From positions 1 through 62,166 of the forward strand of contig JAUXWS010000099.1 in NCBI GenBank assembly GCA_030685015.1: 62,166 bases of DNA, read 5' to 3'. A model generated the notes under the pieces. The model was not told the origin of the DNA, made no database searches, and saw nothing but the letters and a program-made list of their open reading frames with translations. Source of the stretch: a bacterium (GTDB taxonomy: Bacteria; CAIWAD01). How positions within the stretch are numbered: the first letter of the stretch is position 1; each line of letters opens with the position of its first letter. This document shows, one piece after another, positions 18,744 to 26,705 of the stretch. A program made the translations under genes and the position numbers.

Positions 18744-19298
18744 ATGATGAGCGGGCAGACGGACATCCTGGCCTTGTGGCCTGAGCTGGACTGGATCGAG
18801 AGCGACTCCCTGCGGGCCTCCACCGCCCGGGCCTGGGAATTCGCGCTGCAGCGCAGCCCCCTCACGGCGGAGGACCTGCAGACCATCCCCTTCACCCTTC
18901 TCCACCCCACCTCGGTCAGTTTCATGGCGCACAAGCGCTGCGTGGTGCACATCGCCCGGGAGGCCGCCCGGGCCATGCAGGCTTTCATGGGGGACCACCT
19001 GCCCATCGACCTCGACACCGTGGTGGCGGGCGCCATCCTGGCCGACGTGGGCAAACTGCTCGAGTACGAACCCGACCCCGCCGGCGGCAGCCGGCAGAGC
19101 GCCCGCGGCAAATACCTGCGCCATCCCTTCACCGGCGTGTCGCTCTGCATGGAAGCAGGCCTGCCCGACGCCGTGTCGCACATCGTGGCCACGCATGCCG
19201 GCGAGGGGAATCTGGTGGCGCGCACAACCGAGGCCTGGATCGTGCATCACGCCGACTTCATGAGCTATGAGCCGGTGGCCAAGCGCTTGCTGCTCTGA
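18744..19298 (+). CDS. HD-domain phosphohydrolase-like protein
   Basis: A 184-aa soluble protein. The HD core is seen as KRCVVHIAREAARAM, then VAGAILADVGKLLEYE in place of the usual HDIGK (the metal-binding His is changed to Ala-Asp), HPFTGVSLCMEAGLP and IVATHAGEG. Two adjacent ATGs (18744 and 18747) follow GCGGAGAA; the first is annotated. HD proteins hydrolyse nucleotides or phosphodiesters; loss of the first His of the doublet may affect activity. It is divergent from the subtilase gene. Confidence 0.65.
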   Translation: MMSGQTDILALWPELDWIESDSLRASTARAWEFALQRSPLTAEDLQTIPFTLLHPTSVSFMAHKRCVVHIAREAARAMQAFMGDHLPIDLDTVVAGAILADVGKLLEYEPDPAGGSRQSARGKYLRHPFTGVSLCMEAGLPDAVSHIVATHAGEGNLVARTTEAWIVHHADFMSYEPVAKRLLL

Positions 19299-19545
19299 GT
19301 GCGCCGTCGCGAAGGGCAAGGGGTGGTCGCTGGATTGGACGAACAGCCGCCGTCGCCGCCTCGGCAAGCCGGCACCGTCCAGTTTGTGGTCGGGGGGACG
19401 AGAAAAAACCACAAATGGTGCTGGAATCACGGGAACCTGACCCGATGACTTTCCGTTTGGTCGCGCGCTCCCCAGGACGCCCCTTCGAAGGGCGGGCGGG
19501 GGGAGGTGGGAGGGCGCGGCTCTACAGATAATTGAAGCGGGACCC
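19299..19545. other. Gene-free stretch before the palindromic element
   Basis: No coding or RNA feature was recognised. Together with the adjacent palindromic element it makes a 412-bp gap between the HD-domain gene and the haem lipoprotein gene, which converge here. Short G-rich runs around 19490-19515 are present. Confidence 0.4.
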
Positions 19546-19714
19546 CTAGCAGCCTGTCGGGCTTGGGCCTTGGATGGGATTCGCGCCCAAATCGAGGCCG
19601 GTTTTTCGGAATTTTCGCAGGGCATACTGGTGGTCTGTTCAAGAAAATTGCGGAAAATCCGGGCCGATTGGGGCGATGAAGACCGCCAAGTGGCCAAGTC
19701 CGACGGGCTGCTAG
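19546..19714. mobile_element. MITE-like palindromic element with CTAG ends
   Basis: A 169-bp imperfect palindrome. The left end CTAGCAGCCTGTCGGGCTTG matches the complement of the right end, CTAGCAGCCCGTCGGACTTG, with two mismatches in 20 bp. The similarity continues inward on both arms through the CGCCC-AATCG and GGAATTTTCGC regions to a short centre near 19630. It encodes nothing. The terminal CTAG may be a duplicated target. The right CTAG contains the TAG stop codon of the neighbouring lipoprotein gene. This is the structure of a miniature inverted-repeat element mobilised by a DDE transposase elsewhere; its family was not determined. Confidence 0.7.
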
Positions 19715-20082
19715 TTCTCCTCAGCCCCTTCTTCGATCCAATGGCGGATGATCAGGATCTGCGCCGCCGCCAGTTGTCCTCCCAGTGGCATGCGCTGGGC
19801 CGCGTCCGTGGCCGAGATGCGCTGCACCAGGCGGCTGGCCTCCGGATCCCCGGCCACCACCGCCGGACCGCTTGCCCCTCCCGCCATCACTCCGGCATGG
19901 GTCGAGAGGTCAAGCCCGCCATAGCCTCCCGCTCCGTGGCAAGCCACGCAATTGCCGGTCAGAATGGGGGAGACATCGGCCAGGAAGCTCGTGAAGGTGC
20001 CCGCCGGAGGATCGGCCTCCTCCCCCAGATCCGTGCAGCCGGCCAAGCCGGCCAGCGCCGCGAGGAGCACCAGACCCCTCAT
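19711..20082 (-). CDS. Haem-binding c-type cytochrome lipoprotein
   Basis: A 123-aa lipoprotein: signal peptide with lipobox LAGC (Cys16), then a single c-type haem motif CVACH in VSPILTGNCVACHGAGGYGG, like the PSCyt1/planctomycete-type cytochrome domain. MPLGG supplies a likely axial Met, and the C-terminal RHWIEEGAEEN matches the usual end of this family. The stop codon lies in the CTAG border of the palindromic element. Its start overlaps the stop of the YceI gene (ATGA), so the two are co-transcribed. It probably carries electrons in the periplasm. Confidence 0.82.
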   Translation of the reverse strand: MRGLVLLAALAGLAGCTDLGEEADPPAGTFTSFLADVSPILTGNCVACHGAGGYGGLDLSTHAGVMAGGASGPAVVAGDPEASRLVQRISATDAAQRMPLGGQLAAAQILIIRHWIEEGAEEN

Positions 20083-20693
20083 GGCGCCACCGCCCAGAGG
20101 TCCACGGTCACCTCCATCGTCTCGGCCACCTTCATGAAGAGGAACTGGGGACGTGGGATCTGATGGTCCGCCAGAGCCACGACGAAGCGGCAGAGCAGGT
20201 GCAGGACCTCTCCCTTGTGCCTGGCCGGCGTGCCGCTCCCCTCGGCATGCCAGGTCACATCCACCGGCACGGTGCGCGGCTTGGTGACGCCATGAAGCGC
20301 GAAATCCCCGCTTGCCGTCAACCGCGCCGTGGTCCCCGCCTTCAGGGGTGGCACCTGTCCGGTGAGGCTCTTCATCTCAAAGCGGGTCACCGGATGTTTG
20401 TCCGTATGCAAATGGTTTTCGCGCATGTGGGTGTTGCGCAGCGAGAGACCCGTGTCCAGCGTGGTGAGGTCGACCTCGAACCAGGCGGCGGCCCCCTCGC
20501 CCGGATTGCCCGGATCCACCGTCACCTGACCCTTGACCTGGCGCGTGCTGCCGTCAAAGGATTCGATCGTCGCCTCCGAATGGAACGAGACCTTGGTGTG
20601 GGCGGCACCGGGCCTCACCTGGAAGGTGCGGGGCGCCGCCGCCAGGCCGCCGGCCAGCAGCAGCAGTGTCAGGACACGCATCATGCCCTTCAT
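20079..20693 (-). CDS. YceI-family periplasmic protein
   Basis: A 204-aa exported protein. After a signal peptide (to about residue 20) come the YceI lipocalin-like features: HTKVSFHSEATIESFDGSTR, VDLTTLDTGLSLRNTHMREN, HPVTRFEMKSL and a C-terminal barrel strand set. YceI proteins bind isoprenoid lipids such as polyprenols. The gene lies 12 bp after the haem-barrel gene and overlaps the cytochrome lipoprotein gene, suggesting a joint role in periplasmic electron transfer or quinone handling; this is inference. Confidence 0.88.
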   Translation of the reverse strand: MKGMMRVLTLLLLAGGLAAAPRTFQVRPGAAHTKVSFHSEATIESFDGSTRQVKGQVTVDPGNPGEGAAAWFEVDLTTLDTGLSLRNTHMRENHLHTDKHPVTRFEMKSLTGQVPPLKAGTTARLTASGDFALHGVTKPRTVPVDVTWHAEGSGTPARHKGEVLHLLCRFVVALADHQIPRPQFLFMKVAETMEVTVDLWAVAP

Positions 20694-20705
20694 GGTTCGT
20701 CCTTT

Positions 20706-21803
20706 CTACATGAAAAGATGAAGCTGCAGTTCTCCCTGCAGCCATTCGTCCGCCTCCTCGAACTCCTCGTGCCGCAGGAGGGAAAGAGCCGGTTTGAGGC
20801 CGACCCCGGGCACGGGCATCCACTCCAGGCCGAGGCGGTGCCGCAGATCGATGCCGCGCTGGCGCTCCACATCCTCGTCGTGGAAATCATAGGCGTAGAG
20901 CAGGTCGAGGCCCGGGCGCAGCCGCCAGGCCAGCTCCTGCGAGAAGGCGATGCCGCTGATCCCATCGGCCGTGAAATGGTCGACCTGGCCTGTCCAGGTC
21001 AGGGGGCCGCGTGCGATGCCGGCCAGGAGCCCGGCCATCGTCCGCGATGGCGCCGGGGCGCGGTCCGAGACACGGGCGTTGGCCCCCAGGCTGAGGGCGC
21101 TGCCGCCGGCGCGTCCCTGCCACAAGGCGCGCAGGGTGAGGGCCTTGCCGCGATCGCCATCCATCAGGCCGGCGTTGTCGTTGCCCAGGGCCACGGACAG
21201 GCTGTAGTGGTCCGGATGGAATTCCAGCTCGACGCCGGTGTCGGCCTGGCCAGCTCCGTAGCCAAGGGCCCGGCGCACCGCCGTGTCGTGGTCGGCCCAT
21301 CGCCAACCATAGGTGGGCAGGAAGCGCCCGGCCTTGACGCTGCCGTGCCAGGGCAGCACCTGCAGCAAGGCATAGCCCTCCCCCTCGCCGCGCAGGCTCT
21401 TCTCCAGCACGACCTGGGCCCGGTCGTGGATGCGCAGACCCAGATAGAGGTCGCCTTGCATGAGGAAGAAGGTGCTGCGCTCGTGCTCGGCCAGGCTGGT
21501 GGCGGGATCGCCGGACTGGGATTCGACCAGGGCCATGCCCCGCAGGTCCAGTCCGATCTCCACCCGCTCGGAGAGGCGCGGACTCAGGCGCTCCAGCTCC
21601 TCCATGGCCAGCCCTTTGGCGGCCAACTCCGTGCCCGTGAAAAACTGGCTGCCGAAGGTGGTCCGCATGCCCCCGCCACCCGGATTGTGGTGGCAGAGAT
21701 GGCAGGACTGGGCGTATTGGGCCGAGTAGCGCGGCAGGGCCGTGGCCCGGCCGCTCAGGAGGCAAGCGATCAACAGCACCAGGCCGCCCACGTGTCGGGT
21801 CAT
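20706..21803 (-). CDS. Outer-membrane beta-barrel with one CxxCH haem motif
   Basis: A 365-aa exported protein starting at ATG 21803 behind GGGAGGGATCCGAC. After the signal peptide the mature N-terminus carries SCHLCHHNPGGGGMRTTFG, one c-type haem attachment site. The remainder is a series of alternating amphipathic strands (VEIGLDLRGMALVES, FFLMQGDLYLGLRIHDRAQV, HDTAVRRALGYG) ending in an aromatic strand, GELQLHLFM, as in outer-membrane barrels. It heads the unit with the YceI and cytochrome lipoprotein genes. A barrel with a covalent haem suggests electron transfer across or at the outer membrane, but no partner such as a multihaem cytochrome is seen nearby. Confidence 0.72.
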   Translation of the reverse strand: MTRHVGGLVLLIACLLSGRATALPRYSAQYAQSCHLCHHNPGGGGMRTTFGSQFFTGTELAAKGLAMEELERLSPRLSERVEIGLDLRGMALVESQSGDPATSLAEHERSTFFLMQGDLYLGLRIHDRAQVVLEKSLRGEGEGYALLQVLPWHGSVKAGRFLPTYGWRWADHDTAVRRALGYGAGQADTGVELEFHPDHYSLSVALGNDNAGLMDGDRGKALTLRALWQGRAGGSALSLGANARVSDRAPAPSRTMAGLLAGIARGPLTWTGQVDHFTADGISGIAFSQELAWRLRPGLDLLYAYDFHDEDVERQRGIDLRHRLGLEWMPVPGVGLKPALSLLRHEEFEEADEWLQGELQLHLFM

Positions 21804-21885
21804 GTCGGATCCCTCCCATGCAATGAAGTTCAGGGGAACGATAAGAAGTTCGGCTCGGCTAATCCTTAACAGGAAAGAGTAAACA

Positions 21886-21913
21886 AAGGCCCCGCTCCTG
21901 GGAACGGGGCCTT
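21886..21913 (-). terminator. Terminator after the porin gene
   Basis: On the minus strand AAGGCCCCG and CGGGGCCTT form a 9-bp stem with a 10-nt loop, followed by TGTTTACTC, about 20 bp after the porin stop codon. It separates the wtp-porin unit from the haem-barrel unit. Confidence 0.75.
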
Positions 21914-21933
21914 GCCCATCGGATACGGATGGA

Positions 21934-23031
21934 TCAGAAGGAGAAGATGAAGGAGGTCTGGAAGCGGGTGGCCTCGCCGTCCTCGGCGCCCACTCCCACG
22001 TATTCGGTGGTGAGCAGGGCCACTTCATTGGCCCAGGTGAGGGCCTTGCCAAGCTTCCAGAAAGCGTTGACGCTGAGGGCCGTGTTCAACTGGCGGGCCG
22101 GGGCGACCAGCGGATAGTCGGTGGATTCCTCGTCCGGATCATCCACGCCGTACACCACGTGGAAATCCAGGGTTGGCGACGCGGCGAATCCAAAGTCGAC
22201 CCAATAACCCACGCCCTCGGCCGCGGCCTGGCCGATGCAGCCCAGGTAGGGGGCCATGTTCTCACCGCTCCAGTACTCGCCCTTGACCGACAGCTTCGAG
22301 GTGAGCGGGAGACTGAACTCGACATTGATCGATTGGGTCTCGGACTCGGGCGTGACGGTGTCGTCCAGGGTCGCCATGTGGCCGGAGAAGCCCAGGGAGC
22401 TTGGCTTGTCGGTGAGCAGCTTGAAGTCGTAAGCCAGGCGATACTGGATGTTGGGCGTCCCCTTGCGCTCGCCGCCCAGGGTGCGCGCCAGCGCCACCTG
22501 CGTCTTCAGGCCGCCCCAGCCCTTGCTCACGCGGAACTGCGGCCGACGGTACCCGATGTTGCCCGCCCACCATTGCACGGCGTAGTTGACCGTGCGTGGG
22601 AAGAGGGGGGAGATCAGGTCGCTGGTCTGGCCGGCCAACACTTCGAGCCCCAGGTCCGGCCAGACGGCCGTGACGTAGGCCTGGCGCATCATGGGATTGG
22701 CCTTGTTCTCGTCACCCCCGCCGTAGAAGTCCACTTCCACCACCGCGCCGGTCTTGATGCCGTCCTCCTCGGGGCCGGCGAACTTGAGGCCCAGGCGTGT
22801 CTGGTTGGCGGTGAGAAAGATCTCATCCTCGGTGTCGTTGGCCGGATCGGGCGCGGGCACCCACTTGAAAAAGTTGCCGGTGTCGACCGGGTCCGTGTCG
22901 AAGGCGAGATCGCCTTTGACAAAACCATAGAGCGTGACGGGCAGGGAGGTGCCGATCGTCTGCGCCCCCGCGCCCAGTGACAGGACGGAGAGCATCGTGG
23001 CACCAATAACCATGCGGTTCCAGGAATTCAC
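21934..23031 (-). CDS. Outer-membrane porin linked to tungstate uptake genes
   Basis: A 365-aa porin. The start is a GTG at 23031, chosen because AAGGAGG lies 5 nt upstream; the next ATG (23013) is too far from it. After a signal peptide ending GAGAQ come porin strands: LPVTLYGFVKGDLAFDTD, ANQTRLGLKFAGPEEDG, KTGAVVEVDFYGGGDEN, ending TRFQTSFIFSF with a terminal Phe. It resembles DcaP/phosphate-selective-type trimeric porins. The gene begins only 23 bp after the MobB-like gene of the wtp unit and is closed by a terminator, so oxyanion passage across the outer membrane is a plausible role. Confidence 0.82.
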   Translation of the reverse strand: MNSWNRMVIGATMLSVLSLGAGAQTIGTSLPVTLYGFVKGDLAFDTDPVDTGNFFKWVPAPDPANDTEDEIFLTANQTRLGLKFAGPEEDGIKTGAVVEVDFYGGGDENKANPMMRQAYVTAVWPDLGLEVLAGQTSDLISPLFPRTVNYAVQWWAGNIGYRRPQFRVSKGWGGLKTQVALARTLGGERKGTPNIQYRLAYDFKLLTDKPSSLGFSGHMATLDDTVTPESETQSINVEFSLPLTSKLSVKGEYWSGENMAPYLGCIGQAAAEGVGYWVDFGFAASPTLDFHVVYGVDDPDEESTDYPLVAPARQLNTALSVNAFWKLGKALTWANEVALLTTEYVGVGAEDGEATRFQTSFIFSF

Positions 23032-23054
23032 AGAATCCTCCTTGCTTGATTGTT

Positions 23055-23675
23055 TCAGGCTGTGGCGGTCGTCAGGATGGAGAAGAACAGGGTATGGCTC
23101 TCTGCGGCCGGGGAGGGCGCCTGCTCCCAATGGCCCTGGTGGAAGCGAATCCGTGAGGGGTCCGGATCGTGTCGCTGGCCGTCACTGAGGACCAGCCGGT
23201 CGGCCAGGGGGAGCACGGCACGGGCCGTCTCCTTGATCTGGGCGCATGTCGTGTGATGGATCATGAGAAAGAGGCCGGGCTTGAGGGCAAGGCGCAGGCT
23301 GTTGGACTCGCAGACGATGGGAAGGCCGGGGTCGACCACCTGCCGCAGGGCGTCGATTCCCTCCGCCAAGGCCTCTCGCCGGACCTTCAGCCACCAGACG
23401 CCCCGCGCCCCGGCCGCCAGCATGCGCCGAGTGTCCTTGTCACTTCCGGGCAGAACTTCCTTGGCCAGTTCGAAGGGCGCCGCAAGGGCGCCGCAGACGC
23501 CGCAGCCCACGCCTCCGCGCGGGCAGCAGCCCTCCTCGTCGCGGATGACCGTGACCTTCAGTCCCAGGATCGGCCCCTGCTCCGACAGGCGGCGGATGAG
23601 GGCGCAGGCGAAGCTGGTCTTGCCGGCGTTGCGGCCGGTGGCGCCCAGCAGCAGCATGGCGGGCCAATCCGTCAT
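23055..23675 (-). CDS. MobB-like P-loop protein with cysteine cluster
   Basis: A 206-aa P-loop NTPase starting at ATG 23675, overlapping the wtpC stop. The N-terminus MLLLGATGRNAGKTSFACAL resembles MobB, the GTP-binding adapter of molybdopterin guanine dinucleotide synthesis. Unlike ordinary MobB it carries a cysteine cluster, EEGCCPRGGVGCGVCGAL (about residues 45-62), that could bind metal or an Fe-S cluster. A later SNSLRLALKPGLFLMIHH is consistent with a GTPase core. Its place between wtpC and the porin supports a role in Mo/W cofactor work, but the precise function is not established. Confidence 0.65.
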   Translation of the reverse strand: MTDWPAMLLLGATGRNAGKTSFACALIRRLSEQGPILGLKVTVIRDEEGCCPRGGVGCGVCGALAAPFELAKEVLPGSDKDTRRMLAAGARGVWWLKVRREALAEGIDALRQVVDPGLPIVCESNSLRLALKPGLFLMIHHTTCAQIKETARAVLPLADRLVLSDGQRHDPDPSRIRFHQGHWEQAPSPAAESHTLFFSILTTATA

Positions 23676-24739
23676 GATCCTTCTCCGATGAAGCGGCCGG
23701 CCGTGCTGCTGAGCGAGGTCCACACCTCCCGCCCCGCGGCCAGCCCCAACTGGCGGACGAGTCCTTCGTCGAGCAGGGCGTGGATGGCGATGCCGATGTC
23801 GATCTCCACCTCCACTCCGCCACGGGCGGGCACCAGGTCGCGGACGCGGCCGGGGTAGAGATTGGGCAGCTCGGCCCGGGGCCGTTCCACCGCCAGGTAG
23901 ACATCCTCGCCCCGGAACATGAGACAGCCCCGCCCCCCCTCGTCCTCGGTCATGACGGAGAAGGTGAGACCCTCCACGTGGAAGCGGCCCATGGTCATGC
24001 CATCCTCGTCGCAGCTTTCCAGCCGACCGCGGAGGACGTTGCGGATGCCCGTGAAGCGGGCCACGAAGCGGCTGCGGGGATGGCGGAAGACTTCGGCGGG
24101 CGGCCCCGCCTGGACGATGCGGCCGTCCTCGAGCACGGCCACGCGCGTGGCCAGCGCCAGGGCCTCCTCGAAGTCGTGGGTGACGTGCAGGATGGTGTGG
24201 CCCGACCGGTGCAGATTTCGCAAGAGGGAACGCAAGCCGCTCCGCGCGTCGCAATCGAGGGAGGCGAGGGGTTCGTCCAGCAGCAGGTAGCGGGGATGGC
24301 GCGCCAGGGCCCGCGCCAGCGCCACACGTTGCGCCTCTCCTCCGGACAGCGTGGCCGGGCGGCGCCCCATCAGGTCCGCGATGCCCGTCACGGTAGCCAG
24401 CCCGCCCAGGATCTCCTCCCGCGCGGCGTGTCCCAGGCCCCGTCCGGCAAGGGAATAGGCCACGTTCTGGCGCACGGTCATATGGGGAAAGAGGGCTTGG
24501 TCCTGGTAGACCAGCGCCATGGACCGACTCTGGATCGGCTCCATCGTGATGTCCCGCCCATCCAGCCGGATGCAGCCGCCCGCGGGCCGGTGCAGGCCGG
24601 CCAGCGTCTCCAGGAGCACGGTCTTGCCCGTGCCGGAGGCTCCCAGCAGCACGAGGTACTCGCCTTCGTGCAGGTCGAGGTCGATGCCGCGCAGGGCAAA
24701 GCCGCCCAGGCGGATGTCCAATTGCTCAAGGCGCAACAC
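23672..24739 (-). CDS. wtpC: Tungstate/molybdate ABC transporter ATPase
   Basis: A 355-aa ATPase: Walker A VLLGASGTGKTVLLETL, Q-loop VYQDQALFPHMTVRQN, signature LSGGEAQRVALARAL, Walker B YLLLDEPLASLDCDA and switch His ILHVTHDFEEA. The C-terminal ~110 residues form a TOBE-like domain (GRVRDLVPARGGVEVEIDIG), as in ModC/WtpC, often the site of feedback by the oxyanion. It overlaps wtpB upstream by 14 bp and the MobB-like gene downstream by 4 bp. Confidence 0.9.
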   Translation of the reverse strand: MLRLEQLDIRLGGFALRGIDLDLHEGEYLVLLGASGTGKTVLLETLAGLHRPAGGCIRLDGRDITMEPIQSRSMALVYQDQALFPHMTVRQNVAYSLAGRGLGHAAREEILGGLATVTGIADLMGRRPATLSGGEAQRVALARALARHPRYLLLDEPLASLDCDARSGLRSLLRNLHRSGHTILHVTHDFEEALALATRVAVLEDGRIVQAGPPAEVFRHPRSRFVARFTGIRNVLRGRLESCDEDGMTMGRFHVEGLTFSVMTEDEGGRGCLMFRGEDVYLAVERPRAELPNLYPGRVRDLVPARGGVEVEIDIGIAIHALLDEGLVRQLGLAAGREVWTSLSSTAGRFIGEGS

Positions 24740-25514
24740 GGCGGGAGTCTCCAGCCAGGGCCTTCAGCGCGACAAAAAGCGCGAGGCAGACCAGGATGAA
24801 CAGGGCCGTGACGGGCAGGGCGTGGGCCAGGCCGAAGGTGCTGAAGCGTTCGTAGATCATCACCGGCGCGACGGTGGGATGGTAGGCCATGATGATGACG
24901 GCGCCAAACTCGCTCATGCCGCGCGCCCACATCAGCACCAGACCGGTCAGGATGGAGCGGCGGGCCAGGGGCATCGACACCGTGAGGAAGACGCGCAGGG
25001 GCGAGGCACCCAAATTGAGGGCGGCCTTCTCCAGACGCTCCGGCACCTCCTGGAATCCCGTGCGGGCGGCGTTGACCAGGAAGGGCAGGCTGACGAAGGC
25101 CATGGCCGCCATGATGCCGGCCGGCGTGGAGACGAAGGAGATGCCCAGCTTCCCCGCCAGCGTTCCCGCCGGGGTATGGCGCGCCAGCACGCCGAGCAGG
25201 GCGATGCCCGCCGCCGAATGGGGGATGATGATGGGCAGGTCGATGACGCCCATCACCAGGCCGCGCAGGGGAAATCGGCGGCGCGCCAGCAGCCAGGCCA
25301 GGGGAATGGCGGGGAGGGCGCAACAGAGGGTGGCGGCCATGGAGGTCCACAAGGTGAGCCCGATGCTGGCCCGCACCTCGGGATCGGCCGCGGCCAGGAC
25401 CAGGCTGTGCTGGCCGCTACGCAGGAAGACGCCCACCAGCGGGGCCAGGATGAAGAGGAGGACGATGCCGCCCAGCGCGCTGAAGGCGAGTTGCAGTCCG
25501 TCGAGGCGTTTCAT
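24726..25514 (-). CDS. wtpB: Tungstate/molybdate ABC transporter permease
   Basis: A 262-aa inner-membrane permease starting at ATG 25514, overlapping the wtpA stop by 4 bp. About six helices are visible, beginning LGGIVLLFILAPLVGVFL. The cytoplasmic EAA-type motif is EKAALNLGASPLRVFLTVSM, which contacts the ATPase. MWARGMSEFGAVIIMAYHP near the fifth helix is characteristic of ModB/WtpB permeases. It moves the oxyanion delivered by WtpA into the cytoplasm. Confidence 0.9.
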   Translation of the reverse strand: MKRLDGLQLAFSALGGIVLLFILAPLVGVFLRSGQHSLVLAAADPEVRASIGLTLWTSMAATLCCALPAIPLAWLLARRRFPLRGLVMGVIDLPIIIPHSAAGIALLGVLARHTPAGTLAGKLGISFVSTPAGIMAAMAFVSLPFLVNAARTGFQEVPERLEKAALNLGASPLRVFLTVSMPLARRSILTGLVLMWARGMSEFGAVIIMAYHPTVAPVMIYERFSTFGLAHALPVTALFILVCLALFVALKALAGDSRRVAP

Positions 25515-26479
25515 GGCGTCGCCTCGCGGTTCAGCGCCGGCCGGGCATAGGGCCGCAAGACGGCGGGCAGGGCCTCCCAGCAATCCGTGGGGGCCGGCGC
25601 CACGCCCGGCTGCCCCAGCCGCGCCAGGATGGCGCCGCCCTGCTCCTTCTCCAGCAGGAAGCGGACAAAGGCCAGGGCCGCCGTGGGATTGGGGCTGCTC
25701 GTGGGAATGGTCACGCCGTAAACCATGGACTCGCCATGGAGGCGCGTCGTCTCGCCCGGGCGCTTCCCCGCCACGTCCGCCCAGACCCGCCGGTAGGACT
25801 CGTCGAGGGCGGGGTCCCCCAGGTTGATCGCCGCCGGCAGCGCCACCATGTCCAGCCCGTGCTGGACCGCCACCGAGCGGTAGATGAAGAGGCAGTCGAT
25901 CTCGCCCATTTCCAGGAGGGCGAGGAGGTCCACCTCCTTGGGACGCATGTGCCGGTGATGCAGGGCGAGGAGGGAATCGGCCATGCCCGGCCGGCCGGCC
26001 TCGAGGCCGGCCAGCCGGATGGCATGCACGGTGCGGTAGCCGCAGGGATCGCTGTCGGGGTCGGAGCGCCCGAAGACCAACTCGCCGCTCAGCATGCGAT
26101 CGAAGACATTGTCCGCCGTCACGCGCCTGGATTGGACCCTTCCCTTGCCCATCGCCACCACCAGTTCATTGGAGGCGAAGCGCAGGTTCCAGGAGGCATG
26201 GCCGGGGATGAGCAGCTCATCAATCACCCGGTAGTCGGCCGAGGCCATCACATCGCAGGCACGGCCCAGTTCGCTGATCTTGCGTGCGCAGACGCGGCTG
26301 CCGTCCGCCTCGCGGCGGATCTCCAGCCCGGGGTGGAGGCGGTTGAACTCGCGACCCAGCTCGGCCATGGGCACGGCCAGGCTGCCGGCATGGAAGATCA
26401 CCAGCGTGCCGACAGGCTCCCGACCGAAGACAAGGCCATGGAACAAGGCCAGGAGCAGGATCGCCGTGCCGCGCCTCAT
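25511..26479 (-). CDS. wtpA: Tungstate/molybdate-binding periplasmic protein
   Basis: A 322-aa exported solute-binding protein starting at ATG 26479; residues 1-19 are a signal peptide. The WtpA-type ligand motif LVIFHAGSLAVPMAELGREF is at the mature N-terminus, with later DVMASADYRVIDELL and GRSDPDSDPCGYRTVHA, both typical of WtpA rather than ModA. WtpA proteins bind tungstate or molybdate in an octahedral site. It is the first gene of wtpABC-mobB-like-porin. The 226-bp gap upstream presumably holds its promoter. Tungsten preference cannot be read from sequence alone. Confidence 0.88.
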   Translation of the reverse strand: MRRGTAILLLALFHGLVFGREPVGTLVIFHAGSLAVPMAELGREFNRLHPGLEIRREADGSRVCARKISELGRACDVMASADYRVIDELLIPGHASWNLRFASNELVVAMGKGRVQSRRVTADNVFDRMLSGELVFGRSDPDSDPCGYRTVHAIRLAGLEAGRPGMADSLLALHHRHMRPKEVDLLALLEMGEIDCLFIYRSVAVQHGLDMVALPAAINLGDPALDESYRRVWADVAGKRPGETTRLHGESMVYGVTIPTSSPNPTAALAFVRFLLEKEQGGAILARLGQPGVAPAPTDCWEALPAVLRPYARPALNREATP

Positions 26480-26661
26480 GCCCGTGGCGCCCGTGGATCG
26501 ATTCTCGCGAGAGGACGGATGATGAATTGTCCACAATGACCAGGGCAAGGCGCAGCCGTGCCGGCGTTGCGGGGCTACGCCAAGGGGATGCAACGCAGCC
26601 ATGGGCGGTGCGGGCACTTCCCGAAGGGTTCGCGATACGCGGCATGGATCTTGGAAGCGAC

Positions 26662-26683
26662 CAGCATCCGCGAACAGCATCCG
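26662..26683 (-). promoter_or_regulatory. 9-bp direct repeat upstream of wtpA
   Basis: CAGCATCCG occurs twice with a 13-bp centre-to-centre distance, in the gap between the cytochrome stop and wtpA. It could be a regulator site for the metal-uptake unit or part of a leader RNA. No known ModE or riboswitch consensus was recognised. Confidence 0.25.
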
Positions 26684-26705
26684 GCAGATCACGGGAACTG
26701 GTCCA

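Noticed and set aside
26480-26705. Molybdenum cofactor riboswitch upstream of wtpA
   Set aside because: I could not match the conserved core of the Moco RNA by eye; only a short direct repeat and minor hairpins are visible.
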